A DNA stretch of 64,000 nucleotides from Halichondria panicea (Eukaryota; Porifera; Demospongiae; Suberitida; Halichondriidae): assembly GCF_963675165.1 (NCBI RefSeq), contig NC_087393.1:3167502-3231501 (forward strand). The letters run 5' to 3'. Both the position numbers and the translations under genes were made by a program. How positions within the stretch are numbered: the first letter of the stretch is position 1; each line of letters begins with the position of its first letter. The notes beneath the pieces were generated by a model. That model did no database searches and was not told the origin of the DNA. It saw only the letters and a list, made by a program, of their open reading frames with translations. This document shows positions 12,761-24,458 of the stretch, in pieces.

Positions 12761-15135
12761 TCCAGCCGTAACTGCTCGACGATTGCAATATGCGCTGAAA
12801 ACTAACAGCTTCTATAGGCTTCTAGCCACGTTCTCTTTGATTTTGATTTGTGGATTTGCAAAACTAAAGCTTTGTTCTCTCCAGTTATGGCTAATTTTAC
12901 TTACAGTGAAGGCTGTTGCAATCTCTTTAGAATCTTTCGTAGCATCATCTGTTTCCATAAAGTTTCTATCAACTTATGAGTTAGCCTTGCACTAAAGCGC
13001 TAGCTTTTGTTAGCTACAGGAGTCAGAAAAGAGCTGTAAAGCTTGCTATACTGTAGTTGCCATTTGTGAACTTGACCTCTTGCAGACACACCCCTTATTC
13101 CTGTGGATGTATGCACATGCGCGCTCATCCCCACATGTGAGAGATCCATTTTGAACCCCAGATCCTGGCAGAATCAATTTATTTCTTTTTCTTGAGGCCC
13201 TGGTAAGCCACAAAACACTACAATAATTATGATACCATAATTATACCGTATAGCGGGAAATTTTCGCGGGTGAAAATTTCGCTATTTGGCTCCAGAGCCC
13301 TAGCAGAAATATTTGTTTCAATACTAGGAAACCAGGAAACCGCACCCACCAATATAGCTTTGCATGTGAAATATCGGTGCGTGGGAGTTTATCCCAGTTT
13401 TAATTTTCGCGTCTTCTGTCTGCCCTCAAAATCGCAAAATTTTACACCCTCACGAAAATTTCCCGCTGTATGGTACAATATATAGATGCATGTACACATG
13501 TATTTTCTTCTCAGTTACACTTTTTTCTCAAGATACTTACTTTTTGTGCTTAAATTCTCTCTTACTATTCTTATAGACTACATACTATGCCTTTGACAAA
13601 ACTTTTTGAGTGAAAGCAAAATATGACGAGAGACATTAGCACAGCGCAGCTTGCACCACTCGTTATAATAATACATGTACCAATTAACATGCAATGATAC
13701 CTGAACACAACAATGAGAGTGGTTCCACCAGCAGATGAACAAGGTACCGCATCGCTAGGTCCTTCTGCCTAGTCAGCATGACTGATAATGTTGCTATAGC
13801 AACTTTAAAATAGATATCCGTTTCAGTGGAACTGAGCATACTAAGCACCTGCAGGGAGTAGACCACATTTCTAATGACAGCATCTGTCTGTCAATGTTGG
13901 CCATGCTGACCTGTGGGCAAACATGTGAGTAGTACTGCTCCACAGAAGAAGCTTGTGCTGGACAGGTGGCTATCACCATAGCTAGAGCCCGGCATTTCTT
14001 CCAATTGTCTCCTCCTACAACAAAATAATTAATGGCACTCATGTGTTTAGGCACCGAAATTATGCTTACCAGTAATATCATAAATTGCCTTGAGAATATT
14101 CTGCACTCCATTCTCATCCATTAGGCGTTCAGACAGCAGCTGTCCACACGCCCTGCGCACCCAATCATCACTGCATACTTTAGCTGACCTTTTTCCGTGT
14201 CGAGGCAGAGAGAGTTTCTGCAAGGCAAGCAGCTCCCTGATAACTAACGGCTGGTAAGACTGTCGGACAGTTCTCTGAAGAGCCTCAACACACCACTCTT
14301 GTTGGACGGCAGAGATTTCATTGTGATTTGATTGATCAGAGCAAGATTCTTGAGTCGAAGCGATGTGCTGGTTTTCAGGTCCAATGTCACCTGGGGAAAC
14401 CACGGTTGTCACAGAGCTCTTTGTGACACCAAATGTCAGGTTAGATGAGGAATAAGGCAGACAGTGTGGAGCATAGCAAATCTGAATCAAGGCTGCTAGA
14501 ATATCACACAAATGCTTCGATAAAGCTGTAGCACCGAGAACCGAGTTCTCAAATAGACTGATAAATACCTTCACAGACTCGTACAAGAAGAATGACCTTA
14601 CTTTGTCTGGTACAAGTACTTGCATTTTCTCCAGCGATCTAACATGTGGGAGCCTCAATTCAAGCATTTTGTCAATGTTTGGAGACAGATATGGGTATAT
14701 TCCAAGCGATACAGTGAATTGCAGTAGTCCATGAACAGCCTTGAGGTCAGCTGTGCTCAGCAAAGCATTGGGTGCAGGTGGAGGCTGCATGTTTATTTTG
14801 ATTTCTTTATCTGCCCTGTCTAGAGCTTCAAGAGTTTCACAGAGTAGTGAGAACAGAAAGAGGCTTTCTCTTGTGAACTCTACATAGACAAGCATTGTCT
14901 CTGATTGCATCCATGACTCTGATCTGAGTGCATCTTGCCTTGAGAGTGTTTTTGAGTCATGTGAGTGCTTTCCAATATTAACTATTGAGGAATCTCTGTA
15001 CACCTTCAGGTTGGACTTCAATCTTCGGATCAAAGGAGTGTCATTTGAAGCTGGTGCATCATTAATCTCTTGGTCTGTAGAATTTTCAATCAGGTGTTGA
15101 ATGGAAGAGAGAATCGAAGACAACCTTGCCACCAT
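8029..15135 (-). CDS. TANGO6: TANGO6 (transport and Golgi organization 6 homologue, RTP1-type HEAT repeats)
   Basis: TANGO6 (TMCO7) is a HEAT-repeat protein needed for secretory traffic; its relatives carry RTP1 C-terminal domains. Exons read: 14070-15135 (start MVARLSSIL), 13911-14014, 13701-13848, 12503-12564, 12089-12201, 11212-11971, 10220-10450, 8674-9411, 8272-8385 and 8029-8217. All phases agree and give about 1174 aa plus stop; human is about 1094 aa. Landmarks are WVRRACGQLLSERLMDENGV, NWKKCRALAMVIATCP with YYSHVCPQV, DSYVYLAAINGLVSLS, RMKLGEALVKVAW, RASSLSNLAEIC, and the terminal AQAALGELDRVMKNFIFP. The donor after the DAIE codons (GTTCGT) is atypical. A hydrophobic run near the end of exon 6 (FGLLSAILSGIVAV) matches the region once called transmembrane in TMCO7. 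No lesions are seen. Confidence 0.92.
8548..8648. repeat. TAGCCTCGA-family palindromic element (about 101 bp) in a TANGO6 intron
   Basis: It begins TAGCCTCGTTCCCAGGCC and ends with an imperfect inverted copy (GGCCTAGAAACAAGACTA). The centre holds a second inverted repeat around AACACTAGGTCAACACG. The flanks share an imperfect AGCCTGT duplication. Better preserved relatives with perfect 9-bp duplications are at 27007-27059, 28993-29044 and 50832-51400. Confidence 0.7.
9412..10219. other. TANGO6 intron, 0.8 kb, no gene recognised
   Basis: This lies between the exons ending at 10220 and starting at 9411. It is AT-rich with scattered ACATGTAC motifs and a T9 run near 10129. I see no ORF, inverted repeat or RNA gene that I would defend. 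Confidence 0.5.
10527..10660. mobile_element. Palindromic MITE, CAGAGGAGG family, 134 bp, with 9-bp target duplication
   Basis: The left end is CAGAGGAGGTCTGACATGCG and the right end is its near-perfect reverse complement. Inverted homology extends about 50 bases from each side, so the element is almost entirely palindromic. ACTGCACTG is repeated exactly at 10518-10526 and 10661-10669, a 9-bp target-site duplication. It lies in the TANGO6 intron 10451-11211. Same ends and duplication length as 22388-26003, 26016-26468 and 49816-50263. Confidence 0.88.
10686..11165. repeat. GC-rich inverted-repeat element in a TANGO6 intron
   Basis: The left arm (GTTGAATAGTGCC then GGAGGCGGCGG) recurs inverted at the right (CCGCCGCCTCC then GGCACTATTC). 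Further inner matches involve CTTAACCTCGAGTG and CGAGGCTAGGC. The GC-rich GGCGGC tracts stand out from the AT-rich surroundings. It has no coding capacity and looks like a non-autonomous fold-back element. Confidence 0.6.
12727..12758. repeat. (TG)n microsatellite
   Basis: About 16 TG units lie directly after the conserved start of a dispersed repeat. The copy near 53920 carries a shorter TG run at the same place, so the microsatellite is part of the repeat family rather than an independent locus. Confidence 0.85.
13244..13475. repeat. MITE, TACCGTATAGCGGG family
   Basis: It starts TACCGTATAGCGGGAAATTT and ends with the inverted form (TTTCCCGCTGTATGGTA). It is 232 bp, longer than the 161-bp copy at 4920. 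It lies inside the TANGO6 intron 12565-13700. Confidence 0.75.
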
Positions 15136-15379
15136 GCTGCGCTGTGCTGTTCACTAATATAATATTACTTTTAAAGTTCAAAGAGGTCAACGTACTTTGA
15201 CCTCTTTGAAATTTGACATGTACAGTACATGTAACAGCTCAGAGGAGGCAGAGCAGAGTAGCCTCGAGACCAGCCGTTCGTTATCTGAAAGAACGCCTGG
15301 TCAAGGCAGGAAGTAAGTGGTGTTGAACCGTGTCCTCCAGAGGTTGCAGCAGATCAGCAATGTCAGGAATACGGCTTCT
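15136..15379. other. TANGO6 upstream region and repeat debris
   Basis: The TANGO6 promoter should lie just right of 15135. A palindrome built on TTTGACCTCTTTGAA (about 15174-15210) and a solo CAGAGGAGG end (15241) are seen. The retroelement poly(A) tract begins at 15380. No gene is recognised. Confidence 0.45.
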
Positions 15380-18300
15380 CTTTTTTTTTTTTTTTTTTCA
15401 AGTAGTGATAATAATTATGAGAGCAAGTCAAGAAAAAATTATAATTGTAATGTTAATAATTATGTCTTTAATTCAGTTTTCCTGCAGGTAGCTAGGAGTG
15501 GAGGCTTGCCTCGCTGCTGATCAGATCAATTGGCGAGGACTTCACAGCGTGGCCCCTAGATGAGCGGGCGCCACGGATACATTGTATTGCAGATCTCAGT
15601 AGAGAGAAAGACAGGCGGGCACGTAGCCAGTACAGGGTTGAGCAGTATGTCTGCTCCCATTTTTCAGCTAGACGAGAGGCAAGTCGCTTGTAGAATGTTG
15701 TGGACTGTTTTGCCATGCCCCCTGTGGCCGAAAGGACTATTGGAGTGAAGGTTGAGTGTTCGACATCTCGGACTCGTTGCTCATAAGCTCTTTTTTTTTT
15801 CATTTTCGTGCTTTTTGTAACAGTTTGCAATGCTAGAGTTTTTGTTTGACGGAGCATGAGGGTTGAACACCCTGACATCCAGGAATGTCTTCTCTTGGAG
15901 ACATCAAGTCTGGCACCATCCGATATATTGGCGGTTCTGTGAGCAAGTGTTTCTCCAGTCAGGGGTTGAATCAGGTTCCACCGAGACATCATGACAGATT
16001 TCTGTGAGTAGGTCGGCAGTGATATCCCTGATTTCATTGTGGCGGATCGATGGAAATCCTCCACGGGGGCAAGAGAGGACATGCTCGACCGAGAAGTTGG
16101 CCCCACAGTCGCAGTGTATTGGCGTACCTCCAGGCGTCCAACCATAGCGTAGACATAGGGCGTCCACAAAGGCACCTTTGTGTGGACTGAAGCCGAACTC
16201 CGAGATCGGTAGTGAGGTTAGCCAATTGGAGGCACCTCTCTCGCTTGCGAGATCCAGCGTCCTAGTGTTGGCAGGGGTGAGACGCTGCTTGATTTCTTCT
16301 GCTGTTAGGGTGGATTGTTCCCTGCGCAGCTGTTTGACAGCAGATTTGGCTGACAGCTGGGCATCCATGCACCCGAAGGAGTATTCTGGATTTTGTAGCA
16401 GGATGGACTCTATCAGTGGCTTGGAAATGGAGTGGGAAGCGGAGAACTGTAGATCACACTGTTTTGCTGGGTTGCTTAGGCCCAGACCCCCGAATCTTGT
16501 GGGCAGGGCAAAGATATCCCTATCTGTGTCATTAGGGGGTGGTCTTCCAGTGATGGTGGGAATGAACATAGTGCGTAGGATGTTCTCCAGCGGTTGAAAC
16601 TGACTGCCCAGATTCGGCATGATACGGGAGAGATGGGACTATTTGCTGTAGAATCCATGAGTAAATGCGGCATAAGCAGCATGAGGCTGAGTGGTGGCTA
16701 TCTCTGACAGTGTTTTCAGCTCGTTTCACCATAAGTCCACCTTTTCACGCACAAAAGCTGTTGTAAACTCCGAAGAGCCCAGAGGGGCCCCCAGGTATGG
16801 TCGTCCAGAGCTGGTGACATTGACATTGGTGTCAGCGAAAGCAGCGGTGGCTCTGGAGAGGCAGGAGTCTTTAGTGATCAGCCATGTCTTGGTGGAATTT
16901 GCAAAGTAGCCAAATCCAGGACCTAGGTTGGTGAGGTTGTCCCACCAGTTGCGAAGCTCACCAACAGTTCCCAGGGTAGCTGCGTCATCAGCATACCACA
17001 TCTGTGTGACAGACAGAGGCAGGTAGTCTCCTTATCAGTGGGATGGTTGCGATGGCATACATTGGCATTGCCAGGGGATCTCCCTGTGTAGTCCCCTCCC
17101 TGGAGAAGATAACCTCACCGTCTATGAATAACTCTGTTGGAGCTCGGTATGTGTTGATTAGCATGGTGGAGATGGAAGGGCAGAGAAATCTGATGTTGTG
17201 AAGAGCTACATTCCGATTTAGCGAGTTAAAAGCATTGCTCGCATCGACTAGTAGGGCTGCCTCTGTCTCATCTTGTTGGAAACATTTCTGAACAGCATGG
17301 GCTGCTGCCTCGACACCTGCAGTCTGTCCTGCACACAGCTGAACGGATCCTGCCGCGTTCTGGATATCGCCCCTCGTCACGGACAGAACAGCCTTGGCGA
17401 TGATTCTCCTTGGGGTCTCACCAATGCCTATCGGTCTCACCCCGGGGTTCTTGTCCAGTGCTATGAGACGGCTAGCCAGCAGGGGGTATACGCAGGAGGG
17501 GTCGACATAGTCTGAACACAGGCGGCGGGCCGAGAGAGCTAGGGATTCACAGAGAGAGTGGCTAGCAGTTTTGAATGATGTACACAGCCTTCTCCAGGCA
17601 TAGGCGTCCAGCCCCGAGGGACCAGCTGCCCCATGGGTGTTGAGGGACGTAGACCTTATCAGTGCAGCATCTATGGACTCAAATATGACTGGGTGGCAGT
17701 CTGGAGGGGACCCACTCATGATCGTTGCTCTAACTGCGTTGGGGTGTTTGGAAATTAGGACATCCTTCACGGTTGTTAGGCTGGGGGGGTTCCAACTTTG
17801 TCTTTGAGATGAAGGAATCCCCCTTTGCCTTTGTCGGACAGCAACTGCAGGGCAGCATGAGTCTTTCCTTCAAACATTAGTTTGGCAAATGAGCGGGAGA
17901 GCTGCTGCTCCTTTCGCTTGGTGAAGGTTTTGTGGAGACGATCTTGAATGGCCCTGCCTTCCTCTAGTAGGCTAGAGAGGTCTCCCGCATTCCATAGTGC
18001 CAGCCTCTTGGTTATACATTGTATGTGGGCCTTGATTTTTGAAGAGTAGTGAGGTCTCTGGAGTATAAGAACGGGCAGTACAGAGGCGGCTTTCAAAGCA
18101 ATTGGTTCTAACGCAGAGCAGGTGGCAAATGCCGAGAATAAGCGTGAAAGTTCTTGGGTGAAAGACTTCCCGGCATTGCCCTGAGGGATTTTGAAGAGAT
18201 TGTTTTTCCAATGAACAGTTTCAGTATAGGCAGTTTCCAGCAGAGAGGTAAAATTGGCTGTTGTGTCTTGGGTTCCCCAAAAAAAAGAGGAGCTACAAGC

Positions 18301-18389
18301 AGGTTGGAACTCAGGCAGCTGATTTGAGATGGTGGGCACGAAGCCTAATTGGGTAGCCCCCAAGCCAGCTGTGGGTGGTTGAGGGGGAT

Positions 18390-20729
18390 CCGGTGTCACA
18401 GGACACGGCCTCCCCCAGGACAGTAGCTCCGGGGGGGTTCCGTCCTTAGGATATTTCCTCCCCCCGGAGTTTCTGTCCTAGGACAAAAGCTCCTACCCCA
18501 GGACCAGAGCTCCCCCATTCTGCGGTGCAGGTGAAAGTCAGTCCACAGGTAATCTGAGAAGACTAGTCTAGGCTACAAAGTAAACAGCCATAGACTAGAT
18601 GCAATAGATGCTGTATCTATTATGTTATAGATCTCAATACTCAATAAATACAACAATGCAAGAGAAAGAAGTACAATAAATATAACCAAAAGTGCACAAA
18701 TCATAAAGTGATACAACCAGAACAAAACCAATTACCTACTGGTTCATTGCGAATTTTGGCACAGCGATAGTGATACTACTCACTAAATTTGTCACACATG
18801 ACCATATCCTCAAAAGAGTCCGGTCTCTTGCACATGCAGTATATTGTAATGGCAATGGTTTGTGGTGTTGGTCTTTTGGGCATCGCTTTCTTTGTGCGAG
18901 GGAACTGTGAGAGTTTGCCCTTCTCAAAGCACTTAATGAGATGTGCTCTCATTTTGGCCTCATCAAACACTAGAGAATCCACATTATCGTTCATAGCAGC
19001 GTGATTGCAGCAGCAATGCTAAATAGTCCGCAGTTGTTAGCACCCTCTTGCTGCTGGAGAGCCACCACAGAGCCCATTGCATTGAATTAATGGGCTATAC
19101 ACTTGTGCTATCCGGAGCTCAGTACTTGGGGAAAGCGTTATATGGACCTTTCCAGGTGCAGTCCATTTTCCCTCCCATTCGATGAGAATTGGCCATATTC
19201 TTTAGCATGACACTGCTGCCAACTGGATAACTCTACGACAAAAATGGCAAAAATTAAGCTAAAGTTTGCTATATAAAATAATACCTTCAAAGAGTTATGC
19301 TTGTTGTCATACTGCTGCTTCTGTTTTTGCTGTGCAGCAGCAATGTTCTCCTTGGCATTGAGGTGACAGCGATCACGAATTTCCATCAACCTTCGGAGAA
19401 TTCCATCCATGTCTTCTCCGTCTTCTTCATTTTCAGTCTCCTCTCCACTCAATTGGTCAGCATCTCCTCTATCTTCTATAGCGTCGGCACCATCTCATTG
19501 ATCCATATCAAAAGTAACAGCTTTCCGCGGGTGGCGATTGAACATTAAGAAAAAGGGTGTGTACTTTGATGACGCCTACAATCAAAAAATAAAAGCATGC
19601 ATGATATAATAATTAAAATTTTACCTGTTTTGATATGCGATAGGCATAAAGAGCAGCAGAGAGATGCTGATCCCAGTCATCAGTACTAGAATCGATTACC
19701 TTCTTGAGAGTGTTCACTAGAGTCTGGTTGAAACGTTCATCAAGGCCATTTGTTTGTGGGTGGTAAGCACTTGATACGCAGTGCTGTATGTCAGTCAACT
19801 GAAAAAGTCGGGTGTTGATTTCGTTGACAAACTCTCTTCCTTGGTCTGATTGAATCACTTTTGGCCACCCATGCCTGCAAAATGTGTCAAACAGAAATTT
19901 TGCTACACCTTCTGCTGATTTTGATGGGAGTGGGGCAGCCTCAGGCCACTTAGAAATAGTCTGAGAGCGTGATAATGTACTTGTTTCCAGAGCTTGTTTC
20001 AGGTAGAGGTCCTACTAAGTCAATACCAACTCTGTACCAGACCTTTGTCACAGGGATGGGATGTAGTTCTGCTCTGGGCTTCTGCAGTTGGTGATTCGTT
20101 CGTTGGCATTTGTCGCAGTGCTTGCAGAGCTGTATGACGTCAGCATGTAGGCCTTTCCAGTAGAAATCCTGAGCAACCTACATGCATGAAACAGATATAA
20201 TTATACTTTATAAGATATGATGATAAATATACCTTTCCATAGGTCTTGTCTCTCCCAAAATGCATTCCATCCAGTCCATCGTGGCACATGTTTAGTATCC
20301 TGCTTTTCTCCTCTTGCTTCACCACAACTCTTCTCATTCTATGCATGCCAGTGCTGTCCTTCTCAGGCAGGTATAAGCATTGTTGCTGCAGAGCATATCT
20401 TTGAACTTTGTCTCTTATACTTCTCTTGTCATTAGTGGAAAGCCCGTCTCTGTATTTCTTCTGGCCAGCATTGCTGGCAGCAGTCTTGTACAGCAGTGTC
20501 CTCATACTCTTGTTGAGTAGGCATTCTGATTGCTAACAGTCTATACATTTCATGCTCGCACGTACATACGCTTATACCATAGCCTTGACAGGGTACATGT
20601 ACCCGGATGATATATCCTGGGGGCGGGGATTCTGTCCTAGGACAAAACCACCGGGGGGGAGGCATTGTCCTAAGACCGCAGGCTCCGGGGGAGAAACTGT
20701 CGCCCGGAGGTTCTATCCTATGACACCGG
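18390..20729 (-). mobile_element. Ginger-type DNA transposon, copy 1 (element 18394-20725, CCGG duplications)
   Basis: The 2332-bp element has inverted termini starting TGTCAYAGGAYA and is flanked by CCGG at 18390-18393 and 20726-20729. On the minus strand it encodes a gypsy-like integrase interrupted by three short introns, so it is not an LTR element. There is an HHCC-type zinc finger (H...H at CHDGLDGMHFGRDK, CKHCDKC), a DDE core (VDIDLVGPL, IQSDQGREF, NGLDERFNQT), an acidic linker and a C-terminal PHD-like Cys/His cluster. Removing the element and one CCGG rejoins the host retroelement frame. The core has a 2-base deletion (DYF then stop) and the PHD finger an in-frame TAG. Confidence 0.85.
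20140..20505 (-). pseudogene. Integrase N-terminal exon of Ginger copy 1
   Basis: This is the zinc-binding N-terminal segment and its leader. It carries RMRRVVVKQEEKSRI and CHDGLDGMHFGRDKTYGK, the first half of the HHCC finger. A GT-AG intron of about 55 bp follows (donor after TATGGAAAG), after which the frame resumes VAQDFYWKGLHADVIQLCKH. The sequence matches copy 2 at 23521-23931 almost perfectly. It is called a pseudogene because the downstream core is frameshifted. Confidence 0.8.
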
Positions 20730-21010
20730 GTGCACTGGTTGAGGAGGTGTTTGGGACTGAGTGGGAGTCTGAGTTGGAGTTGGAGGAAACTTGGCACTTC
20801 TCTGAAGGTTGGAACAACGCTGTTTCTTGCCTGGAAGACAGTCAATGCATGCTTTACCTGCTTTCACGCAAGAGCAGTTCTTGCAGAGACCACTGCCATT
20901 ACATCTGCAGCATTGAACCATTCCAAGGCTTCGTTTTCGTTTTCTGTTTTCAGTTTTTAAAATTGCTCCTTGATGAGTAGTCTTGTAAATGTAGTTAGTT
21001 CGATAGTTAG

Positions 21011-22136
21011 GCAACAGTTAGCAACAGTTTAGCAACAGTTTAGTTGACTTCTTTATTACAGAAGCTGCAAGTCACAATCACCAAGATCACACAAGAACGT
21101 TTGTCTATATCTCTTTCCTTGGCAATCTGTTGTAGAAATTACAACAACGGTAACGAATCGTTATGATGAATTAGATGAAGTTGTATGTGAGCTCCTCCCT
21201 GACAAACAAACTGTAGTCTAGGTAACGGCCTTATCAGTCAAGTAGGCTAAAAATCTGTGTCCTTTGATGTAAGCTTTGATGTTTCTTTGTGCATATGTAG
21301 TTAAAAAAAAAAAAAAAAGAAACCTTTGACTAGCTAGGAAGAGTAGCAGCAGTAGTAGTAGGAAGAGTAGCAGTAGTAGTAGTAGCAGTGCAAGCAGGAC
21401 TAGACTAGATTAAAAAGTTGGTGGAGAGAATAACTGACCGTTTGGACGTCACCTGGCTGCCAGACTTTCATCTGGACTCTTCCCCCTGAGTAGCTGGCCT
21501 TTCTCTAAGCCACAAAACTGAGCAAGAAGCTGAAGAAGCAGCTAGACAGAGACATGTACCTAGCCTTAAGAATTGGGAGGCGTGGCTCAACTAGTTAGCC
21601 CAGCCCAGAGGAATTGTTACCGTGGGTACTGAACAACCGTAGAAGTAGGGCTACCCCTGGCTTTACTGAATTAACTAGCTGTGTCTGCTGTCTAGTTGGA
21701 CCAGATTTAGCTAGATAATTGGGTAGAGAATAGTTGAGCGGTGCTGTGTGTAGCTTGAACTGTACTGGCTGGCAAGAATCTAGTAAGCACCCTATGCACT
21801 GATAACTCGTCAGAATGGAGGGTATGTTCTAGGGATCTGGACAGCTGTACATCCAAAGGAGCCAAGGAGTGCCAATCATCTTCTCCCAGTCTCTGACACA
21901 CTAAACAAAACGAACTAAGCAACCATGCAGCTTAATTGCTTACTGTTCAACTGTAGCCTACTAGGCTAGTGAGTCACTAGGACATCTAGTGTTGTGCCTG
22001 CTGTCCAAAGCATGCAGGCCATATTTATAGCCTAGCATCTGTGTGTAGCAAAGGTCAAATATAAGGTCAGCAGCCCCCTACGTACATAGGTAAGGTCTCT
22101 AGCTAGAAGGTGAGCTTTTACTAGAACTCTCCACTA
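21011..22136. other. Non-coding spacer right of the retroelement
   Basis: It contains a short tandem of TAGCAACAGTT near 21016-21042, an A16 tract near 21303, and AGT/AGC-rich microsatellite at about 21340-21392. None of the short ORFs resembles a protein I know. Confidence 0.45.
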
Positions 22137-22387
22137 GCGAAGGTTAATCGTACTCTCTACTAGCGAAGGTTAATCGTACTGTCCACTAGCGAAAGTCAAT
22201 CGTACTCTCCACTAGCGAAAGTTAATCGTACTGTCCACTAGCGAAGGTCAATCGTACTGTCCACTAGCAAAGGTTAATCGTACTGTCCACTAGCGAAGGT
22301 CAATTGTACTGTCCACTAGCGAAGGTCAATCGTACTGTCCACTAGCGAAGGTCAACTCTCTACTAGCGAAGGTCAATCGTACTGTCT
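22117..22387. repeat. 26-bp minisatellite (CTAGCGAAGG unit), interrupted by two insertions
   Basis: About ten copies of a 26-bp unit with consensus core CCACTAGCGAAGGTCAATCG are seen, with C/T, A/G and G/C variants. The array resumes at 26469-26500 after two transposons inserted into one unit. Unit divergence is a few per cent by eye, so the array is fairly young. Confidence 0.88.
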
Positions 22388-22539
22388 CAGAGGAGGGAGG
22401 ACACGATTAACCTTAGCTCTAATTAGCTAATTATCGCGACTTTTTAATTACATTCTTTGAACGATTCTTCTTTTCTTTCTTTATAACCTCTACATATTGG
22501 ACACAAGAGCTAGAGCAAAGCAAGCCTTTTCTCCTACTG

Positions 22540-22790
22540 ATCCAGTGGAGGTACCCCTATGGCCAAGTTGTCAAGACCTGAAGGTAATAGGACCCCTATA
22601 AGAAGCACCTCAAGTACTCCTATCTCTAAGATCCCTGTGAGAAGCATCCCAGGCACTCTGATCTTGTCTCTGTGAGAAGGACTCTTGATCCTGGAGACAG
22701 GATCCCTATGAGGAGCACCCCAGGCACTCCTGTCTCCAAGATCCCTGTGAGAAGCACCCCAGGCACTCCTGTCTCTGTGATAAAGCTGCA
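22540..22790. repeat. Tandem repeat built on CCCAGGCACTC
   Basis: Several imperfect units contain AGATCCCTGTGAGAAGC followed by CCCAGGCACTC, spaced about 40-60 bases apart. It lies inside the left inverted repeat of element A and explains the asymmetry of that element. Confidence 0.7.
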
Positions 22791-24212
22791 ACATGGAATT
22801 GTTTAGTTCAGAGTGTCTCCAACATGAAGAACATCAATGACACTAACAGTCTCAGCTTCTAGCACCCCTTTATTTGCTCTGTGCCTGCAAGAATTGCCTG
22901 TCACTCATACTATAGTCTCGAATACCCGCCTCAACCTAAAAGCTTGAGTCTGGTCAAACTCACATTGAGGTTTGGTTCAAGTGTGTTCAGGAATTTCTTG
23001 GACATTTAATTGACCACAACATGAATAAAATTATAGTCTACATGAATATCATTATAGCTAACCGCCACGGAGCATGGATTGTTACTAGTAGAAAGAAGTT
23101 AGCCCCTGACAGAAGGCGACGTAGGAAAACTCATCGAGAGAGTTGTAAGGATGTGATACTAGAACTCTCCAGACTAGCAACAGGACCTTTGGAACACCTT
23201 GTCGAAATTAACAGCCTAAATGCTCATTTATGTGAATATAATGTGACCGTCGACCATGGTTTCATGGCCCTCTAGCTCTGTGCAATGATGGCTTCAAGCT
23301 CAGTGTTTTTCTCGTAGGCTTTCAACTCCTAGCCGGTGTCATAGGATAGAACCTCCGGGCGACAGTTTCTCCCCCGGAGCCTGCGGTCTTAGGACAAATG
23401 CCTCCCCCCCGGTGGTTTTGTCCTAGGACAGAATCCCCGCCCCCAGGATATATCATCCGGGTACATGTACCCTGTCAAAACCTGTCAAGGCTATAGTATA
23501 AGCGTGCGAGTGCATGAGAAATGTATAGACTGTTAGCAATCAGAATGGCTACTCAACAAGAGTATGAGGACATACTGCTGTACAAGACTGCTGCCAGCAA
23601 TGCTGGCCAGAAGAAATACAGAGACGGGCTTTCCACTAATGACAAGAGAAGTATAAGAGACAAAGTTCAAAGATATGCTCTGCAGCAACAATGCTTATAC
23701 CTGCCTGAGAAGGACAGCACTGGCATGCATAGAATGAGAAGAGTTGTGGTGAAGCAAGAGGAGAAAAGCAGGATACTAAACATGTGCCACGATGGACTGG
23801 ATGGAATGCATTTTGGGAGAGACAAGACCTATGGAAAGGTATATTTATCATCATATCTTATAAAGTATAATTATATCTGTTTCATGCATGTAGGTTGCTC
23901 AGGATTTCTACTGGAAAGGCCTACATGCTGACGTCATACAGCTCTGCAAGCACTGCGACAAATGCCAACGAACGAATCACCAACTGCAGAAGCCCAGAGC
24001 AGAACTACATCCCATCCCTGTGACAAAGGTCTGGTACAGAGTTGATATTGACTTAGTAGGACCTCTACCTGAAACAAGCTCTGGAAACAAGTACATTATC
24101 ACGCTCTCAGACTATTTCTAAGTGGCCTGAGGCTGCCCCACTCCCATCAAAATCAGTAGAAGGTGTAGCAAAATTTCTGTTTGACACATTTTGCAGGCAT
24201 GGGTGGCCAAAA

Positions 24213-24458
24213 GTGATTCAATCAGACCAAGGAAGAGAGTTTGTCAACGAAATCAACACCCGACTTTTTCAGTTGACTGACATACAGCACTGCGTATCAA
24301 GTGCTTACCACCCACAAACAAATGGCCTTGATGAACGCTTCAACCAGACTCTAGTGAACACTCTCAAGAAGGTAATCGATTCTAGTACTGATGACTGGGA
24401 TCAGCATCTCTCTGCTGCTCTTTATGCCTATCGCATATCAAAACAGGTAAAATTTTAA
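24213..24458 (+). pseudogene. Integrase DDE core exon of Ginger copy 2
   Basis: The second catalytic Asp (SDQGREFVNE) and the catalytic Glu (NGLDERFNQTL) are intact. The first Asp (VDIDLVGPL) is upstream at about 24042. A frameshift near 24118 separates it from this segment. The donor at AAACAGGTAAAA ends the exon. Copy 1 carries the mirror segment at 19613-19858. Confidence 0.75.

Larger units (their letters stand above)
12565..13700. other. TANGO6 intron (1.1 kb) with dispersed repeat and MITE
   Basis: From about 12688 it holds a dispersed repeat beginning CCTCGAGGCGTAGCCGCACG, which runs into a (TG)n microsatellite. Similar segments occur at about 35630-36240, 41470-41870, 47350-47690 and 53880-54330, in both orientations. 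At 13244-13475 lies a TACCGTATAGCGGG-family MITE. Confidence 0.6.
15380..21010 (-). pseudogene. Dead poly(A)-tailed retroelement with reverse transcriptase, split by a Ginger insertion
   Basis: On the minus strand the order is a Cys-rich N-terminal domain (CCRCNGSGLCKNCSC, about 20785-20930), the Ginger insertion, a linker (about 17790-18390), reverse transcriptase (GPSGLDA, LLVDASNAFNSLN and EGTTQGDPLAM at about 17030-17660; YADD near 16985), a FGGLGL motif, a CDCG...H...C zinc knuckle with RHNEIRD, and a C-terminal part (ARLDV, DVRVFNP, KRAYEQRVRDVEH) ending near 15492. A pure A tract (minus strand) at 15380-15399 marks the 3' end. Frameshifts occur near 17790 (C7 run), 17005, 15965 and 15790 (A run), and an in-frame TAG near 16635. 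The domain set suggests a non-LTR retroelement of a kind I recall from cnidarians and sponges; the clade is unconfirmed. Confidence 0.75.

Noticed and set aside
8029..15135. HEATR5B as the identity of the large HEAT-repeat gene
   Set aside because: The N-terminal exon and the RASSLSNLAEIC and GELDRVMKNFIFP motifs match TANGO6, and the exon order and length fit it; HEATR5B signatures are absent.
16178..16597. Plus-strand 139-codon ORF
   Set aside because: It is the antisense shadow of the degraded reverse-transcriptase element, which has recognisable motifs on the minus strand.
22117..22387. CRISPR-like array
   Set aside because: Units are contiguous 26-bp tandem repeats without spacers, in a eukaryotic intergenic region.
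23021..23275. 84-codon ORF in element A as a transposase
   Set aside because: It has a basic stretch but no DDE or zinc-binding pattern and is too short; left as an unexplained ORF of the element.
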